A stretch of 64,000 bases of DNA from Parietichytrium sp. I65-24A (GCA_012862575.1 BLSF01000014.1:248001-312000), one strand, 5' to 3'. Counted from the first letter of the stretch, positions 47,553 through 58,201 are shown. Notes: generated by a model not told the origin, from the sequence alone. Numbers and translations: made by a program.

Positions 47553-50500
47553 ATGGGACCGGAGGCGACAAGTGGGAATGTGGCCGATTTGTTCTGCCCG
47601 AAACGCGTGAGGGCATGGGCAGTGCGGAAGCGGAAGGCCTGGCTGCAGCGGCGCGCTGATCCAGGGGAGTTCTTGTACCATTTCACGGCGACAGGAAGAT
47701 GTAAATTGCAGACTGAGTTCGAGCACGCGGAGAAGGTTTTTCTGGACAAAATGATAAAAATGTTTGTTGCTAGGGATTGGCAGCTGCAGAAAAGAGAATG
47801 GGGCTTTATCTCTGCGTCTGTTCCCGGCGCCGCACGCACAGGGCGACAGTGCAGGGACTACTTTCTGCGACACCCGGTGATTGTGGATGGAATGGATGCC
47901 GAGCAGACCATGTTTGGGGATCAAGACTACGCCTCCTGGCTGGACAACAGCCTCTTGACGGCTCGAGGGGCCCTGTCGAGCTCGTCGTTCAAGCGTTGTG
48001 AGCGAAAAGTACTAAAGGCCATGGCTGAAGGAGCGGATGGTTACGAAAGGCTCAAAGCTACTTCTGACCCAGAAATTAGTGTGTCAACAGAGAGAGATGT
48101 CCGAAACATCGCAAGCGTCAAAAGAAAGAGCTCGCCAGGTAGCGTAGTATCGGTAGAAATGGAACTTGGAGACGACTACGGAAATTCTTCGTCAAGTTCA
48201 GAATCAGACTACGACCCAGAAGTGCTTCGGCAAATCGGTTCGGATCCGGTGGCCAGCGCAGAGAGCGCGAATTCTGAAATATCTGAAGCGAGCGAAACTG
48301 AAGCGGAGTTAGAAGCTTCCAAGCTGCACCTGCGCACTTCTGTGAATACTAAAAAAAGGCTGCGTCTCGGGCGAAAGCGACAGCGGGCAACCTCACTTTC
48401 GTCACTGTCATCATCGTCATCGTCATCTTCCGCGTCATCGTCATCGTCTTCGGGTGCTTTGCTAAGGTCCCAAGCGGACAAAGTTGGCCTCCATAAAGCT
48501 CAAGGAGTCGTTGGCGTTCCAAAGGAACTTTCCTACCTTCTCGCCGAAAGTGGAGACCAGCAAACCAAGATCCCATCAGAAACCTATGACGAAGATCTCG
48601 ATCGCAACTTTTTGAGAGGGTGGGACGATGATGATTTGGCTCAGCGACCAGTCAATATGGGGAAACAGAAATATCAAGAGCTGATGTCACTGCCAGCTGA
48701 TGAATGCCTGGTTGCGCTGAAGGAATATCAAACCACCCTGGAGGAAAAACTGCGCCCCCTCGAAAAGTCTATCCGAGATGGCCGCATCTGTTCTCGTTAT
48801 CTCTCGGTGTCTGATGCAGAGACGCTTGCGCACGCAGTAGAAAATAAACTCCAGCATTCTTTGCTCGACGTGTCGAGGGTCCTGTTGAAGCGAGCCGAAG
48901 ATTTGAATGTTTCGGAGATCAAAATGCTAGTTTTAGAAAACACATATCATGACCACGACAATCGCATCACGAAAGCCATGAAATCAATCCGCGGCGTGAT
49001 TAGACGCGTAGGAACATCGCCAGATAGCGATAGTGAGCCAACGTTCAGTAGCGACAGTAGCATGGAGGAGGAAGAGGAGCGGGGCGCGGGGGGGAAAGAA
49101 CTTGATTTTGAAAAGATCTCGCCTTTTGAGGAGGACTATCAGGCATCAAAAGCCTCGGCGCGGAAAAGTTTACCCACGAGGCAGAACAACCAAATCACGA
49201 GACCAAAGTTAACGAAGCGTGTGACGTCGAGGTCCAGCCCAAAAGCTGCAGATCTTTCAGTGAGCCCAACCTTGCATGAGTCCGTAGACAAGATTGTGGA
49301 CCTGAGTCGCAGTGCCTTGGAGCCTGCTTTCGACGATGAGCAAAGTAGTGTGGAGCGGGAAGAGCTTGAATTAGCAAAAGCCGTTGACACCCTCACTTAC
49401 AGAGCCGAGAAAGCACTTGACAGTAATAACACGTATGACAAAAACAGGCTGTGCGTCAAGCTTCGCTCTTTGCACAAAAGATTCGCACATTTGGCAAGCA
49501 TAGATGGCATTGGGGTCCTGCTCGAGGACCTGCAGCAACTCGAACAGCGGTTGCTTGGGGATGAATTACAAACCCGAATGGAGCTTGATGGGTCGCGCGA
49601 CCCCGATGAAGTGATTGAGATTAGCTCTGAGGAGGAGAGCGGTCCAGAAAATTTTTCGGAGGAAGGTTTCCACTTTCATAAGCAGAGTGTTCCAGGTAGA
49701 ACAGGAGGCAGATCAAAAATTCCAAAGAAAGGGTTGCTTGGGCTATCGAAAGCGACGAGTAAGCATTCGCCAATATTGCAAGGATTTAGTATCGCCAGGA
49801 AGAAAAAGAGGCGGGAAATGGAGTCCGCAAGCGTTGCTGAGGCGAAAACAGTTAACGCAGTATTATCAGACTTCTTCAAAGCCCGAATTCCAAAGAAGTG
49901 TCACACACCTGAACAGTTGCCCGCTTCTGCTGCTAGCAGTCGAGCTCCTCCGTTGTCGTCACTAGAATCTGAGTTCAAAATCAAGAAGAAAACACGCGTT
50001 ATGGCTCCCAAGCCCGCATTGCATTCTAGTGGGTCAGGAGCAACTGCCAGGATGGGAGTGGATGCTTTATTGTCTGCACAGGAGTCTTCGCAGCATGTTG
50101 CGAGAAGACGTCTCGAGCCTGGGCAGGCACGGCCGGTCGGGTGGCCAAGTAGGAGTCCATCTTACAGACTGAAATCGATTTCAGAGTATGGCTCCTTCCT
50201 GAGTGATTTGAATGCTGCGCATCAACCGGATTGGCTGCGATTTAATCCTTTTGCAATTTCCGACGTCAGCGCGCACCTCGCGGAGCTTATGCGATCAAGG
50301 TACGCCGGCGAACACTTCATGGCTATAGAGTACATCCGCAAGCATATTGTGGCTGTTTGGAATGCAGCTCAGCAGATCTCCGAGGAGAATAGAGAATTAC
50401 ACAACTCCACTCGACGCTTCATCGTCGGAATGATCGCAACCTGTGAACAGCAGCCTTGGCCTGGCTCCTGGGTTGAAGTTGTGTCATGGGCATTGTTGGA

Positions 50501-53500
50501 GTGGGCAAAGGCTGTCTGCAGCCGATATGAGCAAGGAATTATCATCTTTGTTTTGTTAGCGGACTGGTTTGACAATGCCGCTAGAAAGTCAGGCTTCGTC
50601 AGTCTTCGAGAGTCTGCATTGTGTTTGCGAATGGTCACATTAATTTACGGCTTAGATGAGAACGAGGCCAACGTGCGCCACACCCTGTGGAAAGCGATAG
50701 GAGTGATCTCGCGTGAGAGTCATCGGGCTCAAGAGGGTCGGACCTTACATCCAGAGTCGCGTGCTACTCTTTTGCGAGAGCTTTTTCACAACAGGGCGAA
50801 CAAAGAGAACAGTCTAGCCGAAGCGCTCCAAAAATTCAAGCTTGTGGTATCGGAGCAGTACAAATCCGCCGAATCTGCCAAGCTATTGACTCGCTACGAA
50901 GCCTTGGAGTGGGGTGAGAGAAGTTGGGATCTCTGTTTTGCGGTGGTTGCTTGTGAGCGCGCATTGGGCATCACACAACGGCATGAGGCCGTGCCAGCTG
51001 ATGCAAATGGACCCAAGGCGCGATCGCAACATCCAGGGTGGAGTTTACTGTCCAACTTGCTCGATTCGTCGCCGCTGAAGAGCTTCACAGTACCTGCAAA
51101 AGCAAAATCGACACTTACCGAGAAGTGGGGAGCCCCGATACATTGGATGAATTCGAGCAGTTCACAGTGGAAAGCGGGTAGTGGAGCTTTGGAGCTTGCT
51201 TATGTAGACAATCTTATCGATAGGGTTTACTTTTTCACGAAAATTTGGGGCCCTTCTAAAGAAGGCTTCTCAGCAAAGTACTGCGCCAGTTACCATATGG
51301 TGCTCAATTTCGAACATGAGAAGCCTTCGATTCCGCAGCTCAGAACCAGCCAGGCAGACGGATTGCTCTTGTCAGACACGATCCCTTCGATCTGCAAGAT
51401 CTTTGAGTGCGAGCTTGAAGAAAGCCACAACCAGCTTGATTTGAGACGACACATCTCCTCCATGGTAGCCTTGTTCCCCCGTGTACAATCGACGTTGAAC
51501 TCGCGCGAAAAATTTCCCCAGATCACGCAATGTACTCCAGATGGGTCGCGATTCAGTCTAGACTTTGGTCTGCCTAAATCGGGGAAGGCGATTTCACCGT
51601 TCAAATCCCACAAAGCCTGGTGGCTGAGTCTCTGTCTTGTTGCTGTCGCGGTTCGCTCGATAAAAAAGTCCGCCATTGCGGACGAAAATTTCAAGCGTAC
51701 TCTGCTTGAAAATCTGGCGAGACAAATTCAAAACCTCCTCTGCCTCGAGCGAAGCGACCCCCTTGCACGCAGACTCCTAGTCCTTTGTCTTGGCTCAGTC
51801 GCTCCAACTATGATGCAGGTTGCCGTTCCATCCGCTTCGGCTATTTTTGACTTGCTTGGGCGTTGTGTTATTGTGAATGTGGATGACTTACGAATAGAAC
51901 TACAGACTTACTCTGAACTCGTCTTGTCGCTGACGCGTACGGATGTCGATTTGCCGAAGCGGCGTGAAGAAATTGACACCCAGCTTAAAATCATCGCTGA
52001 GCTGGTATCCACCTTGACGGAGATGTTTGCGGTCATTCAAACACTTGTAAAAACTGTAGTCGGAAACATTGTTTCTGGGTCAGCAGAGAGGTATGGGGAT
52101 ACCTTGCTCAAGATGGCTGCGGGAGTATCCCGCGTACTTCTCGAGGCAAGACAAGCGGCACTCTTCAATTTAGGTCCTGCGCTGCAGTGCGTCAAGCTCA
52201 TTCTCATTCCCACGTCCGCATTCCTTCGATCGGAATCTCGACTAACATTCCCGGCGCCACCTCGCGACGCTTTTAATCGGGGCCAACAAAACTCTACAAA
52301 CCATGGCAGCAATGACACTATTCATGTTTCCGAAGGGTCGGTTGGGCAAGAGGACGTGATGGGCGAAGATGAGGACGAATTTGATGCTATGCTCGCTACT
52401 CTTGATGTGGATGCATTGGTTAAGAAAAACGACGATCTCAATAGAAAACAGTTCCACCAGCAAGTCGCAACTGTCTGGATGGAGGAGAGGGCCAAGTCGC
52501 CGGCCTCAACTGAAGAGATTCAACAAATTTATGAATGCTTTGGGGAGCTCTTGTCGCCAATACGGATATGCTTGCAAGAGAGGCTTTTGCGCCGTGTCCA
52601 TCGAACCGGGACGGAAGTCTCCCTTGACTCTGCTTTGCTACGACACTCGCAACCAAAATTGGAGAATCGATTTCTTGAGAAGGCATGCAAGGCTTGTGGG
52701 GTGCTGATGGGGTACACTTTGAAAGCCCGGACGGCGCCAGGGATCGATTCAAATCGTTTGCAGGAATTTCGAATTCACATGCTCGACTCAAAAGTGTGGC
52801 AGACAAATGCGCTCTGCACAGAGGCACGTTCGGTCCCCTTACAAGCTTCAGCAAGCTTTTTGGATACCGTCTTCGTGTTGCGATGTCTTGAGGTACATGC
52901 GATGCAAGGATTGCTCGATCAGCTCGTGGTAGTCTGGATCTTCAGCGCTTTGGATAGCCAAGCCAGGCAACCCCGCCAGTCTGTCTTTATTAATTTCACC
53001 AAGCGACTCGGCGAGTATGCCACGTGGCTCACAGCTGTAAAGAACGTAGATAGCTTGTGGGCGGTCATGGCATCTGCTTTGCATGCTTCGGAAGACACAA
53101 GGAAAGCGAAGGACGACTCCGAGAGCATTGTTTTGAACCGTTGGGAAGCGGCCCTACTCGCTGCTGTAGCATGGTTGGACAGATGCAAGTCGATCAAATC
53201 TCGGCAGGGAACTTTAGGCACCGCGAAAAAGCAACTGAATGCTGTATTTACTACTGCTGCAGGCGCCATCGCTGCGTCGCACCTGAGCAGTTCATTTTTC
53301 GCACTCGTTGTCCGCTACCTTGGTCCCGAGGGAGTCCTATTCGCGCCCGGTGGTGCCCGCGACTCCCACGCTCTTTATCACATCATTAAAAAACATGGGG
53401 CGAAGAGTGATAACGTAGACTTCCTCCTGATGCTTTTCGAAAACTCGCTTCGAACAGGACGATCCGAGTTAGTCCACTGCACTGCACTTCGGCTTGCCAC

Positions 53501-53717
53501 ACTGCATCATCGAGAACCCAGTGCGTTCACCTCACCGCAAATACAACGTTTGCTCACAGACAACCGCTATGCTCAAGTCCTTGAGAATCTCGCCGAAATC
53601 AGTGGAAGCAAAACTGGTACTTCAACTCAACAAGAGCTTTTTGGGTTGATTGCTGGCGCCCTCAATAGTGGGCAACTTTCAGAAGAGCGAAGTGAAGTTA
53701 CCTACGACGTTATTTAG
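47553..53717 (+). CDS. giant nuclear-type protein, possible MMS22/Mus7-like
   Basis: A 2054-residue single-exon protein starting at an ATG. Residues about 60-110 resemble a Myb/SANT fold (WQLQKREWGFISASVPGAARTGRQCRDYF). Residues about 240-310 are acidic, then basic (KKRLRLGRKRQRA, a nuclear localisation candidate), then a Ser run. An acidic disordered middle includes EVIEISSEEES near 685, a good SUMO-interacting motif, and further basic clusters (RKKKRRE). From about 870 on (YRLKSISEYGSFLSDLNAAHQPDWLRFNPF) it is all-helical, repeat-like, to the end. A conserved-looking acidic block EDEFDAMLATLDVDALV lies near 1608. Size, disorder followed by a helical repeat region, and SUMO contact would fit a DNA-damage scaffold such as fungal Mus7/Mms22, but I cannot confirm it. 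The function is a guess. Confidence 0.7.
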   Translation: MGPEATSGNVADLFCPKRVRAWAVRKRKAWLQRRADPGEFLYHFTATGRCKLQTEFEHAEKVFLDKMIKMFVARDWQLQKREWGFISASVPGAARTGRQCRDYFLRHPVIVDGMDAEQTMFGDQDYASWLDNSLLTARGALSSSSFKRCERKVLKAMAEGADGYERLKATSDPEISVSTERDVRNIASVKRKSSPGSVVSVEMELGDDYGNSSSSSESDYDPEVLRQIGSDPVASAESANSEISEASETEAELEASKLHLRTSVNTKKRLRLGRKRQRATSLSSLSSSSSSSSASSSSSSGALLRSQADKVGLHKAQGVVGVPKELSYLLAESGDQQTKIPSETYDEDLDRNFLRGWDDDDLAQRPVNMGKQKYQELMSLPADECLVALKEYQTTLEEKLRPLEKSIRDGRICSRYLSVSDAETLAHAVENKLQHSLLDVSRVLLKRAEDLNVSEIKMLVLENTYHDHDNRITKAMKSIRGVIRRVGTSPDSDSEPTFSSDSSMEEEEERGAGGKELDFEKISPFEEDYQASKASARKSLPTRQNNQITRPKLTKRVTSRSSPKAADLSVSPTLHESVDKIVDLSRSALEPAFDDEQSSVEREELELAKAVDTLTYRAEKALDSNNTYDKNRLCVKLRSLHKRFAHLASIDGIGVLLEDLQQLEQRLLGDELQTRMELDGSRDPDEVIEISSEEESGPENFSEEGFHFHKQSVPGRTGGRSKIPKKGLLGLSKATSKHSPILQGFSIARKKKRREMESASVAEAKTVNAVLSDFFKARIPKKCHTPEQLPASAASSRAPPLSSLESEFKIKKKTRVMAPKPALHSSGSGATARMGVDALLSAQESSQHVARRRLEPGQARPVGWPSRSPSYRLKSISEYGSFLSDLNAAHQPDWLRFNPFAISDVSAHLAELMRSRYAGEHFMAIEYIRKHIVAVWNAAQQISEENRELHNSTRRFIVGMIATCEQQPWPGSWVEVVSWALLEWAKAVCSRYEQGIIIFVLLADWFDNAARKSGFVSLRESALCLRMVTLIYGLDENEANVRHTLWKAIGVISRESHRAQEGRTLHPESRATLLRELFHNRANKENSLAEALQKFKLVVSEQYKSAESAKLLTRYEALEWGERSWDLCFAVVACERALGITQRHEAVPADANGPKARSQHPGWSLLSNLLDSSPLKSFTVPAKAKSTLTEKWGAPIHWMNSSSSQWKAGSGALELAYVDNLIDRVYFFTKIWGPSKEGFSAKYCASYHMVLNFEHEKPSIPQLRTSQADGLLLSDTIPSICKIFECELEESHNQLDLRRHISSMVALFPRVQSTLNSREKFPQITQCTPDGSRFSLDFGLPKSGKAISPFKSHKAWWLSLCLVAVAVRSIKKSAIADENFKRTLLENLARQIQNLLCLERSDPLARRLLVLCLGSVAPTMMQVAVPSASAIFDLLGRCVIVNVDDLRIELQTYSELVLSLTRTDVDLPKRREEIDTQLKIIAELVSTLTEMFAVIQTLVKTVVGNIVSGSAERYGDTLLKMAAGVSRVLLEARQAALFNLGPALQCVKLILIPTSAFLRSESRLTFPAPPRDAFNRGQQNSTNHGSNDTIHVSEGSVGQEDVMGEDEDEFDAMLATLDVDALVKKNDDLNRKQFHQQVATVWMEERAKSPASTEEIQQIYECFGELLSPIRICLQERLLRRVHRTGTEVSLDSALLRHSQPKLENRFLEKACKACGVLMGYTLKARTAPGIDSNRLQEFRIHMLDSKVWQTNALCTEARSVPLQASASFLDTVFVLRCLEVHAMQGLLDQLVVVWIFSALDSQARQPRQSVFINFTKRLGEYATWLTAVKNVDSLWAVMASALHASEDTRKAKDDSESIVLNRWEAALLAAVAWLDRCKSIKSRQGTLGTAKKQLNAVFTTAAGAIAASHLSSSFFALVVRYLGPEGVLFAPGGARDSHALYHIIKKHGAKSDNVDFLLMLFENSLRTGRSELVHCTALRLATLHHREPSAFTSPQIQRLLTDNRYAQVLENLAEISGSKTGTSTQQELFGLIAGALNSGQLSEERSEVTYDVI

Positions 53718-54080
53718 TAAAATAGATAGGCCTATACTAGTAGTTCAAAATTGTAACGGATCCAAGTTCGAGACTCTGTGAGTCGTACCATATCCTACCT
53801 GTTCATTAGGTTGTTGTGCGGGTTATTTTATTTTATCGACTGCTTCAACAAGGAGCTAACTCACTGTCAGTAACCCGCCAGAGAGAAGTTGCGGTGCAGA
53901 GTCCCCAAAGCCACAAACTTTCAATACACATAACTTAAGCCTTTGAAACGCTGTCTGAATCGCAAATTTCAGGCGGGCGACGGAAGCAGCAGCGCAGCGC
54001 ATATGCAGTAGTTTCGGAAAGCTCACCAAGCTCCTTCGCACCGATCGGCGCATGCGGATCGAGCGGCTGGAAGCGGCAAG
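53718..54080. other. intergenic spacer
   Basis: A 363 bp spacer between two + strand genes. It must contain the terminator of the large gene and the promoter of the next. No feature stands out. Confidence 0.4.
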
Positions 54081-55568
54081 ATGTTCAAGGCAAGCCTTCT
54101 CACGGGACTGTTGCTCTTGCACGCAACTGCAGTCCATGGCGAGCTGAACGTGACTGGTGTACCGCTTCTGGAAAACTTGGACTTTGGCCACATTGCTCCA
54201 AAGCGAACGACGATCAGCAAAGCGTCCGGCACAATTCAAGGGGAGCTGGTATACTTTGACGCAGTCCTCGGGGAGAAATATTGCAAGCGTAACGCAACAG
54301 ACAACGAATGGGTCGAATTGGCAAACGAATTTCGCAACAAAATTATATTTTTGAAAGGCCGCTTCGATAAGTCCTTTGACTTTGCCGATTGCTGGGGTTC
54401 ATCACGCAGGCACGCCAGTCTTGATTTCATGACAAAATGGTGTAGATTAGGCGAAGGAATCATCTTTGAAGAGCAGTGGATTCCTGGCCTCTTTGCTCTT
54501 GATCAAGACGGGATGAACTACTCCACCATCAAGAATGCATATCCTGAGTTGGCAACCGGCTGTGCTATGCTGGAAGTCTTGTCATCGCCTCAAACGGAGC
54601 TGTTATTAGATGAACTCAAGAAAGGGTCGAGCGTATTTGCTTCTGTGACGATAGAGCCACCGCCATGTGCCCCGGTGTTCGGCTCGGTTTTGACTCAGCT
54701 GTGGATGAGAGGCATTCTGAGCGCGCTACACTTTTACGTCTCAGTAAGTAGTTTCGTTGCGCTTTTTGGAACCACCAGGCGAAAGTCGAACGTGTTTGTG
54801 AGCTCCATCGTGCTAGGTATCAATTGGGCTACAATGTTTTGCCTGGGACTTGCTCTGTTAAATGGCGGGTGGCGGATTTCTTCCGGTGTCTCCATAAATG
54901 TCACAAATTTCTTGGTTCCAGCATTTGTCGGAACACACGGCGCGAGCGATTTCCTCTTGGCACTGCGCTGGAGCGAGATACTGGAGGAATCCAAGGAGGA
55001 AAGATTAAGCTTGACACTGGACCAGATGCCGGCACAGGCCAGAAGAACTTTACTGTTGACTTTGAGTTTCATGATGGTTGTCTGCGATCTAGCGAGTAGT
55101 GTAGTATTCGTCTTTATGACGAACGACTTGCAGATCGTCATAACTATATTGCCGGTCTTCTTGGCGGCCATGCAAACATTTGCACTCGGGTATTTGACCA
55201 TGAAGATCTCGGCGATGATTCGGTTCTTGAAAGACATCGACGAGCAGATTTACAGATCGTTAGACTCCGGGAAGAAGCTGTCCAATCTCATCTTAAAGAG
55301 GCGTCTTGTCGGGCGCCTGCGCTTTTGGGGTTCTGTCTCCATCTGCACTTCGATTTCTTCAATATGTATCCTGGCTTCTTTTATCATCAGCGATAAATAC
55401 CAGAAGTCTTGTGAGAGCTGGGTCATCCATTGGAGTTCATTATTGCTAGCGCAAGTGCTAAACTGTTTGGCTCAGACTCGGTTTTGCAGTCCCACCACAG
55501 GAAGGCCAAGCGGGACCATTATGCCTGTCGATGGCCGTTCACCGGCTGACCAAGAGAGCCATCTGTGA
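54081..55568 (+). CDS. seven-membrane-segment protein with Cys-bearing ectodomain (family member A)
   Basis: A 495-residue receptor-like protein. A signal peptide (SLLTGLLLLHATAVHG) is followed by a lumenal or extracellular domain of about 190 residues with five cysteines (KYC, DCWG, KWC, GCAML, PCAPV) and Asn glycosylation sites. Then come about seven hydrophobic segments: ILSALHFYVSVSSFVALF, SSIVLGINWATMFCLGLAL, VTNFLVPAFVG, LLLTLSFMMVVCDLASSVVFVFM, VITILPVFLAAMQTFALGYL, SICTSISSICILASFII and WVIHWSSLLLAQVLNCLA. A basic cytosolic loop lies between segments 5 and 6. A paralogue with the same cysteine pattern lies at 62,559. I do not recognise the family: it has the layout of a signal peptide-ectodomain-7TM receptor, but no known GPCR motif such as DRY or NPxxY is present. 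Confidence 0.75.
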   Translation: MFKASLLTGLLLLHATAVHGELNVTGVPLLENLDFGHIAPKRTTISKASGTIQGELVYFDAVLGEKYCKRNATDNEWVELANEFRNKIIFLKGRFDKSFDFADCWGSSRRHASLDFMTKWCRLGEGIIFEEQWIPGLFALDQDGMNYSTIKNAYPELATGCAMLEVLSSPQTELLLDELKKGSSVFASVTIEPPPCAPVFGSVLTQLWMRGILSALHFYVSVSSFVALFGTTRRKSNVFVSSIVLGINWATMFCLGLALLNGGWRISSGVSINVTNFLVPAFVGTHGASDFLLALRWSEILEESKEERLSLTLDQMPAQARRTLLLTLSFMMVVCDLASSVVFVFMTNDLQIVITILPVFLAAMQTFALGYLTMKISAMIRFLKDIDEQIYRSLDSGKKLSNLILKRRLVGRLRFWGSVSICTSISSICILASFIISDKYQKSCESWVIHWSSLLLAQVLNCLAQTRFCSPTTGRPSGTIMPVDGRSPADQESHL

Positions 55569-56031
55569 GATGGCTCCGCACCAAACATTTGATTTCGTAT
55601 ATTGCCTGCTTGAAACCCAAAGTCTTCTAAAAAAGTTTCAAAGTGCAAGCTTTAATTGTGATTCTGTCTTTCAATCCATCTCCTCTCTTGTCCATACTGA
55701 CATGAAAAGTTATAATCCTGAAAACTTACGGTCGCAGCCACCTTTCGCGCGACATCCTGAGCGCTCCCATGCTCACAATCCCCACTCACGGAACAAAAAA
55801 CGAAACTAGTAGCCAAGTGCAGCGTCTAATATCCGCCCATCCACAGTAGAACCTAATACACGAATCAATAGAAGTGTTTTTTGATTTTTGAAAAAAATGG
55901 CACACACACCACGTGACACACACATACAAACATACAAAACATACAAAACATACATACATACATGCACCTCTCCTCTCAGAGAGTCTCAGAGTTGGGGGGG
56001 TACTCGAGTACTTGGGCGTACGCTTTAGGGT
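55569..56031. other. intergenic spacer with ACATA repeats
   Basis: A 463 bp spacer between two + strand genes. An A/C-rich ACATACAAA/ACATACAT tract lies at about 55,908-55,962. No gene is supported. Confidence 0.45.
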
Positions 56032-58098
56032 ATGCGCGCTTTGGTTTCAAACGTAACCCGCGTGCGTCTTCCGCGCGACGAGGAGCGCGGCGCCGCGCCG
56101 GCGTGCCCTCTTGCACTGGCGGATGGGAGTTTCGCGCGCACCCTGCGCGGCCGCGCGTGGATCCTCGCGGGCGACAACCCCTCTTGGCGCGCACTGTCCG
56201 CGAGGAACAACCGCGGAGTGGGATGGTCCGCGCACGTGCGCGGAGATACGTGCGCGCTGCTCGTGGGCGGCCCTCTCCGCGCACCGGGCATCGTCCCAGT
56301 GCGCGGGCAAGGCGCGGACAGTTCGACGGCTCTGGCGCAGGCACTGGCGGGTGAGGACGCCAAGTGTGGGGCGGTGATACATACGCAGATTGTGTCTGCG
56401 GATGAGAACAGGTCGACGGACGTGGTCGTGGTGGGGTGCGCGGATGGAAGAGTTTGCGCGGCGCAAATGGGGAGCGAGCGGGGTAAAGTTGAGGCGAGGT
56501 TGGGCACTGCGAAGCTGGTTGTGGTGGGGGAGATTGGGAAGGGAATAGCAGTGGCGGTGGATGAGAGTTGCTCAGCGATTGTGCTTCGGATTGGTGCGGA
56601 CGGAATGGAGGAGGTCCGCAGATGGGACGTGGGACTCGGACACGCGAGCGGCGGGGGCACGCAAGGGTCGAATCTTTTCCTGGTGAGCAAGGGGAGATTG
56701 TTCGTGGTGGATTTGGAAGATGCAATGACGGGGAGTGGGTCGTTCCTCTGTCCGGTTCCAATTCATGTTCCGTTGAAGCGAATGGAAATTGTCTCAATCA
56801 CCGTCTCTCCATTTCCGGTTGGGGACAGCACCAGGGTCCTTGCTGTGAACAACTTTGGCCAAACATTCTCGATTGATGTTTCTTTAGATCATGCACAGGG
56901 ACAAGGAGACAAGGTGGCTGTGGCAGCGCCTGCCGCCGAGCCTGCTTCGCTTCGAGAAATTCTACGGTCATTGGAGCAAGTGGAGTTGGAGAGCGCGAGA
57001 CTTGAGAAACAGGCAGCCGACGCTGACTTGCAGCTCGGCGGCCTCGAGCCTCTACGAGCTCTCATGGGTTCAGAGCCCGGCGATGGGATCTGTACGTTAC
57101 GGCTGGAACTGGAAGCAGTTCCTAGGTGTGGTGCGTCTCGGACTAGCAACCTTCACGAAGCTTTTAGTCGTGACCGGCTTGGTGGTCGTGTTTGGGTCTG
57201 TGTTTCGCTGAATACGGCTGCCGTTTCTGATGAGTGGGCGATTTGCGTTAAGGTGCAGCATTCTGTGCCAGGGTGTGTCTCTTTGGACCGACCTCTCATG
57301 TGCATTGTGACACCACTTCGTGATGGTTTCAACCACGAAGAGGGCAAATGCTGGAATGCGCGCTTCCCTCTGCTCGTCGAGCGCCCATGCGTCGTGTCTG
57401 TTTCCGTAGCCGTTCTGGCAAACTGTTGTGGTTCAAAGGTCTCACATATGGTTGCACGAGAGTCTTATTCGCTCCTGGATTATAGTTTCTCAACGAATGT
57501 TGTGCGAGAGAAAAGCGCAAACCCTGTAAACCACCGATCTTTTCAACACCTTCTAAATCGGACGGAGAAAGAAAATGCGCCTCCGAACCACTCTGAGCAA
57601 TTATACCACTCTATGACTGTACCTGTGCCCGTGAAGGTCAACGCGAACGCGGAAAGCACGCGAGGTGCTTGGTGGTGCGGGGATGAATGCCAAGTCAGGC
57701 ATGAGGCTGCCCCAAGACGATGGAAGTTACAGTCAGAGTTCGAGGGGTTCCGCGTGTTCAGGGTTTCTAGCAAGAAGCTCGAGTTACTCATGGCGATGCG
57801 AGCTTCTTTGTGTCACCAAGCTTATTGTAGAGCAATCCTCGAGCCGAACTCCTTTCAAGGTTCCATGGAAGAGAGGATAATGCTTTTATGGAAGAAACAA
57901 ATTGCGACAGTAGTGGAGGTGGTCCTTTCCCGAAAGCAATCGTTGAGCGCAGCAAACAGCTCGCAAGAAGTCTCGCGCGCCATTTCTAGCGTAGTTGCGA
58001 TGTATATAGACTTCCGGAACTCGCTACTGACTCTAACGTGCAAGTGGCCGACCAGTCAAAGTCAAGTGAATGGACCGCTCCAGCTATTTGCACTGTGA
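56032..58098 (+). CDS. hypothetical protein, propeller-like N-terminus and coiled coil
   Basis: A 688-residue protein starting at an ATG. The first about 290 residues are Gly/Val-rich with recurring hydrophobic beta-like strands (DVVVVGCADGRVCAAQM, KLVVVGEIGKGIAVAVDESCS, NLFLVSKGRLFVVDL, RVLAVNNFGQTFSIDV), as in a beta-propeller of degenerate WD-like blades. A short coiled coil follows (LREILRSLEQVELESARLEKQ), then a mixed domain with several cysteines, and a helical C-terminus (ERIMLLWKKQIATVVEVVL). A propeller followed by a coiled coil resembles FANCB/FAAP100 of the Fanconi anaemia core complex; I raise that only as a possibility. The first about 350 bp are GC-rich. It is convergent with the coiled-coil gene, 103 bp apart. 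Confidence 0.6.
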   Translation: MRALVSNVTRVRLPRDEERGAAPACPLALADGSFARTLRGRAWILAGDNPSWRALSARNNRGVGWSAHVRGDTCALLVGGPLRAPGIVPVRGQGADSSTALAQALAGEDAKCGAVIHTQIVSADENRSTDVVVVGCADGRVCAAQMGSERGKVEARLGTAKLVVVGEIGKGIAVAVDESCSAIVLRIGADGMEEVRRWDVGLGHASGGGTQGSNLFLVSKGRLFVVDLEDAMTGSGSFLCPVPIHVPLKRMEIVSITVSPFPVGDSTRVLAVNNFGQTFSIDVSLDHAQGQGDKVAVAAPAAEPASLREILRSLEQVELESARLEKQAADADLQLGGLEPLRALMGSEPGDGICTLRLELEAVPRCGASRTSNLHEAFSRDRLGGRVWVCVSLNTAAVSDEWAICVKVQHSVPGCVSLDRPLMCIVTPLRDGFNHEEGKCWNARFPLLVERPCVVSVSVAVLANCCGSKVSHMVARESYSLLDYSFSTNVVREKSANPVNHRSFQHLLNRTEKENAPPNHSEQLYHSMTVPVPVKVNANAESTRGAWWCGDECQVRHEAAPRRWKLQSEFEGFRVFRVSSKKLELLMAMRASLCHQAYCRAILEPNSFQGSMEERIMLLWKKQIATVVEVVLSRKQSLSAANSSQEVSRAISSVVAMYIDFRNSLLTLTCKWPTSQSQVNGPLQLFAL

Positions 58099-58164
58099 TT
58101 ACAAACAAACACCTGGGATGGATTGATGGATGGATGACAACGAAATTGCTTGTAAGATTAGTGA

Positions 58165-58175
58165 AATAAAATAAA
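58165..58175 (+). terminator. candidate polyadenylation signal
   Basis: Two overlapping AATAAA hexamers (58,165-58,170 and 58,170-58,175) lie 67-72 bases after the stop of the preceding gene, in a 103 bp convergent spacer. Whether this organism uses AATAAA is not known from the window. Confidence 0.4.
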
Positions 58176-58201
58176 CTGTACAATCCAAATATCCAAGAGC
58201 G

